Source: an uncultured Oscillospiraceae bacterium (lineage in GTDB: Bacteria; Bacillota; Clostridia; Oscillospirales; Oscillospiraceae). From it: DNA of 64,000 nucleotides. Below are positions 59,595 to 64,000 of the stretch, piece after piece. The stretch covers positions 1-64,000 of the forward strand of contig CANRFT010000007.1 of the NCBI GenBank assembly GCA_947629955.1. Reading direction: 5' to 3'. Position 1 is the first letter of the stretch; every line of letters begins with the position of its first letter. Under the pieces are notes generated by a model that saw only the letters and a list, made by a program, of their open reading frames with translations, had not been told where the DNA came from and ran no database searches. The translations under genes were made by a program, and so were the position numbers.

Positions 59595-60590
59595 TCAGAA
59601 AATACGGGTCTCGGCCCGCTGGTTGTAGAGGTCCAGCACCACATGGGCCACCCGGTCGGCGGAGTGGCGGGCGTACCGGGAACCCTCCTCCACCAGGGAG
59701 CGCAGCTGGAGCTCCGCCCCCAGGGCCTCGATCTCCTTCCGGTCCACCTTCAGCGGCTGGGCGTCCTCCTGGGAATAGCGCTCCAGCACCTCGGCGCTGA
59801 GGGGCGCGGAGTTGCACAGGCACAGGTCCACCAGCCCGGGGCCCCCGTGTTCCAGCAGGGCGGCCAGGTGGTCGGCGGCGGTCATGCCCTCGGTCTCGCC
59901 GTCCTCGGTCATGATGTTGCAGATATAGATCTTCAGCGCCCTGCTGTCCCGGATGGCGTCGGCGATGCCCTCCACCAGCAGGTTGGGGATGACGCTGGTG
60001 TAGAGGCTGCCCGGCCCCAGCAGGATCAGGTCGGCCCGGCGGATCGCCTCCAGCGCGCCCGGCAGGGCCGGAGAGTGCTCCGGCAGCAGGCGGACGTGAT
60101 GGATGCGGCAGGCCTGCTCCTTTTTGAAGTCGGCGATCTTGGACTCGCCGCGAACGCTGGCCCCGTTGTCGAAGGTGGCCTCCAGATTCACGTCGGCGTT
60201 GGTCACGGGCAGGATGCGGCCAGTGATGGCCAGCACCTCCCCCATCCGGGCCACCGCCTGGTCAAAGGAGTCGGACACGCCGTTCAGCGCCGCCAGCAGC
60301 AGGTTGCCGAAGGCCTGGCCCGCCAGCCGCCCGTCGGGAAAGCGGTAGGCCAGCAGCTGCTGCATCAGGGACTCGGTGTCGGCCAAAGCCTCCATGCAGT
60401 GGCGGATGTCGCCGGGGGGCGGCATGCCCAGGTCCTCCCGGAGCACGCCGGAGCCGCCCCCGTCGTCGGCCACGGTGACGATGGCGGTCAGATCGTTCAC
60501 ATAGAATTTCAGGCCCCGCAGGATGGTGGACAGCCCGGTGCCGCCCCCCACGGCCACCACGGAGGGGCCGCTTTTCCGTTTCACTTTCAT
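59595..60590 (-). CDS. yvcK: YvcK family protein (gluconeogenesis factor, CofD-like)
   Basis: A 331-aa UPF0052/CofD-like protein with VAVGGGTGLSTILRGLK, VTVADDGGGSGVLR, LGPGSLYTSVIPNLLV and ICNIMTEDGETEG. It is needed for growth on gluconeogenic carbon and for wall synthesis in Bacillus, and binds UDP-sugars. It lies 3 bases after rapZ and 29 bases before whiA in the conserved rapZ-yvcK-whiA order. Confidence 0.95.
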   Translation of the reverse strand: MKVKRKSGPSVVAVGGGTGLSTILRGLKFYVNDLTAIVTVADDGGGSGVLREDLGMPPPGDIRHCMEALADTESLMQQLLAYRFPDGRLAGQAFGNLLLAALNGVSDSFDQAVARMGEVLAITGRILPVTNADVNLEATFDNGASVRGESKIADFKKEQACRIHHVRLLPEHSPALPGALEAIRRADLILLGPGSLYTSVIPNLLVEGIADAIRDSRALKIYICNIMTEDGETEGMTAADHLAALLEHGGPGLVDLCLCNSAPLSAEVLERYSQEDAQPLKVDRKEIEALGAELQLRSLVEEGSRYARHSADRVAHVVLDLYNQRAETRIF

Positions 60591-60593
60591 CGT

Positions 60594-61457
60594 CTACGCC
60601 CTCGTCATGTCTCGGTGTGTCTCAGAGGCGGCATAGCCCAGCCCCTGGATGTACTCGGTCAGCGCGTGGGTGATGGCCACGGAGCGGTGGCGGCCGCCGG
60701 TGCAGCCCACCGCCACCACCAGGGCGCTCTTGCCCTCCTCCACGAAGTGGGGCAGCAGAAAGGCCAGCAGACTCTCCAGCCGCTCCATGAACTCCCCCGT
60801 CTCCGGGCAGGCGAACACGAAGTCCCGCACCCCGGCATCCAGCCCGGTCTGGTACCGCAGCTCCCGGACGTAGAAAGGATTGGGCAGAAAGCGGGCGTCG
60901 AACACCAGGTCGGCCTCCAGGGGCAGGCCGTATTTGAAGCCGAAGGAGGTGACGGTGACGCTCATTTCCGTCCCGTCCGCCCGGCCGGGGGCGAACAAAT
61001 CCAGGATCTGCCCCCGCAGCTTCTTCACCGGCTGGGAGGTGGTGCAGATGACGAAGTCGGCCCGCTCCCGCACCGGGGCCATCGCCGCCCGCTCCCGCTC
61101 CACCGCCTGGATCAGGCCGCCCGCCTCCGCCATCAGTGGGTGGAGGCGGCGGGTCTCCTTGTAGCGCTGGATGATGGTGGCGTCGTCCGCCTCCACGAAT
61201 AAGATCTTACAGGGAAACTGCATGGCGTTCAGGGCGTCCAGGGCGTCGAACAGGCCGTCGAAGCTCTCGCCGCCCCGGATGTCGCACACCATGGCCACCC
61301 GTTCATAGGAGCCGGTCCCCGCCAGGCACACCTCGGCGAACTTGGGGATCAGCACCGGCGGCAGATTGTCCACGCAGAAAAAGCCGCTGTCCTCCAGGAT
61401 GGACATGACGGTGGACTTGCCCGCCCCGGACAGGCCGGACACGATCAAAAATTCCAA
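60594..61457 (-). CDS. rapZ: RNase adapter RapZ (YvcJ)
   Basis: A 287-aa P-loop protein. It has the Walker A segment VSGLSGAGKSTVM, SGFFCVDNLPPVLIP, the C-terminal DLVFDARFLPNPF and VGCTGGRHRSVAITHAL. The gene lacks an ATG. A TTG at 61457 (LEFLIVSGLSG) has GGGGGAG seven bases upstream and matches the family start. In Gram-positives it is a nucleotide-binding regulator of uncertain target. It lies 14 bases after murB. Confidence 0.94.
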   Translation of the reverse strand: MEFLIVSGLSGAGKSTVMSILEDSGFFCVDNLPPVLIPKFAEVCLAGTGSYERVAMVCDIRGGESFDGLFDALDALNAMQFPCKILFVEADDATIIQRYKETRRLHPLMAEAGGLIQAVERERAAMAPVRERADFVICTTSQPVKKLRGQILDLFAPGRADGTEMSVTVTSFGFKYGLPLEADLVFDARFLPNPFYVRELRYQTGLDAGVRDFVFACPETGEFMERLESLLAFLLPHFVEEGKSALVVAVGCTGGRHRSVAITHALTEYIQGLGYAASETHRDMTRA

Positions 61458-61471
61458 AGCGCTCTCCCCCT

Positions 61472-62392
61472 CTATTTCAGCAGCCGCACCTCGGGCTCCA
61501 GGGTCACGCCGGTGGCCTGAAAGACGCGCGCTCTCACCTGATCCATCAGAGCCAGAACGTCGGCGCAGGTGGCCCCGCCGGCGTTGATGATAAAGCCCGC
61601 GTGCTTCTCCGACACCTGGGCGCCCCCCACCCGCAGGCCCTTCAGCCCGCACTGGTCGATGAGGGCGGCCGCGAAGTGGCCGGCGGGCCGCTTGAAGGTG
61701 GAGCCGGCGCTGGGGTACTCCAGCGGCTGCTTCTCCTGCCGGCGGGCGTTGAGATCGTCCATTTTGGCCTTGATCTCCGCCCGGTCCCCTTGCTGTAAAG
61801 CGAATCTCGCTGACAGGATCAGGCGCTTTCCGTCCTCAAAGGCGGAGTGCCGGTAAGAGAAGTCGCAGGCGGCGTTGGGGACTTTCTCGATGTTCCCCTG
61901 TCGGTCCATTACCGTGACGGACTCCACCACCTGGCACAGCTCCCCGCCGTAGGCCCCCGCGTTCATGGTGACGGCGCCCCCCAGGCTGCCGGGGATGCCG
62001 GAGGCGAACTCCAGCCCCGTGAGGCCCCGGTCCAGGGCGGCGTTGGCCAGCCGGGACAGTGGGATGGCCCCCCCTGCCTCCAGGCCGCGGTCCACCTCCC
62101 TGGTCCGCACGAAATCCGATACGGAGGTGGAGAGTTTCACGATGAAGCCGGGGTAGCCCGCGTCGGCTACCAGGAGGTTGGAGCCGTTGCCCAGGAAGAA
62201 GGGCTCCACCCCCAGCTCCGCCGCCGTTTTCATGGCCAGGCGGACCTCCTCACGGGTCCTGGGCAGGGCCATCAGGGCGGCGGGGCCCCCCACCCGGAAA
62301 GTGGTGTATCTGTCCAGCGGCTCGTTTTGCCGCAGCTCCAGCTCCGGCGCGGCGGAGCGGAGGCGGGTATACAAATCATCCAGGCGGGTCAT
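61472..62392 (-). CDS. murB: UDP-N-acetylenolpyruvoylglucosamine reductase
   Basis: A 306-aa FAD enzyme that reduces UDP-GlcNAc-enolpyruvate to UDP-MurNAc, the second committed step of peptidoglycan synthesis. It has YTTFRVGGPA, LGNGSNLLV, GIPGSLGGAVTMNAGAYGGE, FSYRHSAF and the catalytic-Ser region SAGSTFKRP. It is a type II enzyme by the lack of the long loop. GGGAGG precedes the ATG at 62392. It heads the murB-rapZ-yvcK-whiA-dnaE run. Confidence 0.96.
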   Translation of the reverse strand: MTRLDDLYTRLRSAAPELELRQNEPLDRYTTFRVGGPAALMALPRTREEVRLAMKTAAELGVEPFFLGNGSNLLVADAGYPGFIVKLSTSVSDFVRTREVDRGLEAGGAIPLSRLANAALDRGLTGLEFASGIPGSLGGAVTMNAGAYGGELCQVVESVTVMDRQGNIEKVPNAACDFSYRHSAFEDGKRLILSARFALQQGDRAEIKAKMDDLNARRQEKQPLEYPSAGSTFKRPAGHFAAALIDQCGLKGLRVGGAQVSEKHAGFIINAGGATCADVLALMDQVRARVFQATGVTLEPEVRLLK

Positions 62393-62431
62393 AAGTACCT
62401 CCCGAAAATCATGCTGAGATTCCAAGTTAGT

Positions 62432-62440
62432 ATTATATCA
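62432..62440 (-). promoter_or_regulatory. Extended -10 promoter of the murB run
   Basis: TGATATAAT on the minus strand gives TG plus a perfect TATAAT, about 40 bases before the ATG. No good -35 is seen, which fits an extended -10 promoter. Confidence 0.6.
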
Positions 62441-62504
62441 GACCGGAGGGAAAAAGAGAATACCTTCCAGCAAAATTTAAGGAATATTTACACCTCCGGA
62501 AATG

Positions 62505-62534
62505 GGAACAGCGCCGCTGACGCGGCGCCGTTCC
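62505..62534 (-). terminator. Hairpin after the Cys-rich gene
   Basis: A 13-bp GC stem (62522-62534 with 62505-62517, one wobble) lies 10 bases after the stop. The T tract after it is poor, so termination may be partial. Confidence 0.5.
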
Positions 62535-62543
62535 GGCGGCTGC

Positions 62544-63383
62544 TCAGGTCTTTCCGCAGCAGCACTTGGTCTCCTGCCAGCCCTCCGGCTGGGCGATGGT
62601 GTTGGGCGGGAAGAACTCCTCGGTGGGGAACTGGACCTGCTTGAAGATGGAGCAGGGGTCCTCCTCCCCGCCGCCGGCGCACTCCTTGCTGGGCACGCAG
62701 TAGTCGTAGGCGGGGATGAGCAGCTGGCTGTCCCGCTCCAGGCGGATGATGGAGAACTGGCCCAGGGTGACGTACACCCTCCGGCCCTCACCTCCCATGT
62801 TCAGCTCCCCAGGGAAGCAGGCGGCGATGCCGGCGGGCACCTCGGCAGCGTCCCCGCAGCCGCAGGCGGTGGGCGCGTCGCAGGGGTCGGCCAGGCGCAT
62901 GGACAGGATGATGGGATCCACCGCGTTGACAACCGCCACGGGCAGATTGGTGGCCGACAGGTCCTGCCGATCCAGGTCGCCGGCGGCGCTGTTGGAGGAG
63001 AACACCTTGGCAGAGCCCTCGCTGCCGAACAGGATGGCCCGCTTGTCAAAGACGGCCAGGCCGCAGATGGACACCGGCCGGGCGGCGCCCACAAAGGCGT
63101 CGGCGGTGACCCGGTAGAAGTACCGCACGTCCACGGTGTAGTACCCCCGGTTGAAGCCCACGGGCTCCACGTCGATGTAAGCGTACAGCAGCTCCGCCTG
63201 GCCGGCCTTCAGGCTGATGGCCCGGTCGATGACGGCCTGAGAGCTGGCGGTGGGATAGAGGCGCAGGTCCTCCACGCAGTCCTTGTCCCGGCAGCTGTCA
63301 AAGATCTTTCTGGTGTGGATGCACACGGCCTCCCGGATACCGGCGGTATCGCAGACGGAGCCGGGCTCGATGATCTCAGCCAT
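62544..63383 (-). CDS. Conserved Cys-rich Clostridia protein, unknown function
   Basis: A 279-aa protein with no signal peptide or membrane helix and many cysteines. The N-terminal CIHTRKIFDSCRDKDCVEDL is followed by AELLYAYIDVEPVGFNRGYY, ICGLAVFDKRAILFGSEG and a C-terminal Cys cluster (CGCGD, CVPSKEC and a terminal CCCGKT). I recall this pattern from uncharacterised proteins of spore-forming Clostridia. A structural role, for example in spore coat layers cross-linked through Cys, is my inference. The start at 63383 has GGGAGG upstream. Its promoter is at 63445-63473. Confidence 0.7.
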   Translation of the reverse strand: MAEIIEPGSVCDTAGIREAVCIHTRKIFDSCRDKDCVEDLRLYPTASSQAVIDRAISLKAGQAELLYAYIDVEPVGFNRGYYTVDVRYFYRVTADAFVGAARPVSICGLAVFDKRAILFGSEGSAKVFSSNSAAGDLDRQDLSATNLPVAVVNAVDPIILSMRLADPCDAPTACGCGDAAEVPAGIAACFPGELNMGGEGRRVYVTLGQFSIIRLERDSQLLIPAYDYCVPSKECAGGGEEDPCSIFKQVQFPTEEFFPPNTIAQPEGWQETKCCCGKT

Positions 63384-63444
63384 ATTCGTACCTCCCAATG
63401 GTTGATGGGTCGGGGCGCGGATATGGTCCGCCCCCTCCATTCCC

Positions 63445-63473
63445 ATTGTATGAACCGGGCGAAATCATGTGAA
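63445..63473 (-). promoter_or_regulatory. Promoter of the Cys-rich gene
   Basis: On the minus strand, TTCACA (63473-63468), 17 bases and TACAAT (63450-63445). The -35 abuts the purA terminator. Confidence 0.65.
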
Positions 63474-63500
63474 AAGAGGCCCCGCAAAGCGGGACCTCTT
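63471..63500 (-). terminator. Terminator of purA
   Basis: A 12-bp stem (63489-63500 with 63474-63485, one G-U) is followed by TTTTC on the minus strand. Confidence 0.85.
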
Positions 63501-63507
63501 TGAAGTC

Positions 63508-64000
63508 TTATCGCATGGCGATCTCGTGGCGCTTGGGGCCGGTGGAGACGATCTTGATGGGCACGCCGATGCGCTCCTCCAGGAACTCCACATACCGGCG
63601 GGCGTTGGCGGGCAGGGCGGCATAGTCGGTGACCCCCCGCACGTCGCACTTCCAGCCGGGCAGGGTCTCGAACACGGGCTTTGCCCGCATGAGGGCGGGG
63701 GTGGTGGGGAACCTGTCCGTCACCGTGCCGTCGATGTTATAGCCCACACACACCTTGATCTCGTCCAGATAGCCCAGCACGTCCAGGCAGGTCAAGGCGG
63801 CCTGGGTGGCCCCCTGGACCATGCAGCCGTAGCGGGTGGCCACCGCGTCGAACCAGCCCACCCGGCGGGGCCGCCCGGTGGTGGCGCCGAACTCGCCCTT
63901 GTCGCCGCCGCGTTTGCGCAGCTCGTCCCCCTCGGGGCCGGTGAGCTCGCTGACGAAGGGCTCGGCGCTGGAGCCCACACTGGAGGAGTAGGCCTTGGTG
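63508..64000 (-). CDS. purA: Adenylosuccinate synthase, C-terminal part (5' end outside window)
   Basis: The last 164 or so residues of PurA, which joins aspartate to IMP with GTP on the way to AMP. Visible are SSVGSSAEPFVSEL, GEFGATTGRPRRVGWFD (the IMP-binding region, with TGRPRR), LTCLDVLGYLDEIKVCVGY and IGVPIKIVSTGPKRHE at the C-terminal GTP-binding end. The frame continues past base 64000. It is separate from the purine operon, as is common. A strong terminator follows. Confidence 0.93.
   Translation of the reverse strand, partial: TKAYSSSVGSSAEPFVSELTGPEGDELRKRGGDKGEFGATTGRPRRVGWFDAVATRYGCMVQGATQAALTCLDVLGYLDEIKVCVGYNIDGTVTDRFPTTPALMRAKPVFETLPGWKCDVRGVTDYAALPANARRYVEFLEERIGVPIKIVSTGPKRHEIAMR

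Overview
The window is GC-rich, densely coded DNA from a Gram-positive anaerobe of the class Clostridia. The best fit is a high-GC member of the Oscillospiraceae (Flavonifractor/Lawsonibacter-like). This rests on the protein families and gene order: smc-ftsY, yhbY-nadD/yqeK-LCP-rsfS, murB-rapZ-yvcK-whiA-dnaE, TSCPD, DUF1292, DUF378, DUF3048 and PucR proteins, and a purine set with PurO-type IMP cyclohydrolase. The genus is an inference. I see no rRNA, tRNA, CRISPR array, transposase or phage genes.

Layout. 1-2.1 kb: the 3' part of an esterase and an ATP-grasp ligase, probably the end of an unidentified biosynthetic cluster. 2.3-2.5 kb: an overlooked 44-aa gene with its own promoter, RBS and terminator. 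2.5-6 kb (minus): PucR regulator, TSCPD protein, zincin-like metallopeptidase and a membrane-bound MerR-RDD fusion with a palindrome in its leader. 6-9.2 kb: DUF3048 lipoprotein, DUF378 membrane protein, YfcE-like phosphoesterase and three small unknown genes. 9.2-22.1 kb (minus): a long housekeeping run of smc, ftsY, zinc-ribbon protein, rdgB, yhbY, a nadD-yqeK fusion, LCP protein, rsfS, trpS, tagO, wecB and a membrane-anchored unknown. 22.3-25.4 kb (minus): ACT-domain protein, hom, lysC. 25.5-31.7 kb: a class A PBP with Cys-rich insertions, DUF1292 protein, a structured RNA candidate, a membrane-anchored parvulin and a PAP2 phosphatase. 31.8-35.1 kb: glycosyltransferase, csaB, glycosyltransferase (cell-wall polymer pyruvylation). 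35.2-44.8 kb: purine operon purE-C-F-M-N-O, three accessory genes, AICAR transformylase, purD, preceded by a leader ORF and terminator-like hairpin. 45-53.3 kb (minus): a signalling operon of MBL hydrolase, GAF-HD-GYP protein, three paralogous FecR lipoproteins and a CHASE2 nucleotide cyclase. 53.5-62.4 kb (minus): cls, then murB-rapZ-yvcK-whiA-dnaE. 62.5-64 kb (minus): a Cys-rich Clostridia protein and the 3' part of purA.

Themes. Cell-envelope work dominates: tagO/wecB/LCP attach wall polymers, csaB and glycosyltransferases modify them, and PBP1, murB, cls, PAP2 and the parvulin build or maintain wall and membrane. The purine operon makes IMP with an archaeal-type split of the last two steps and a PurF that lacks the N-terminal nucleophile cysteine. 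A family of short palindromic elements bounded by TGTAGGGG and CCCCTACA sits in many gene junctions, five of them inside the purine operon. The stems differ between copies but stay self-complementary.

The most interesting candidates for something undescribed are the MBL/HD-GYP/FecRx3/CHASE2-cyclase operon, the purE leader ORF with overlapping attenuator, the dispersed palindromic element family, and the structured RNA at about 29.13-29.38 kb.
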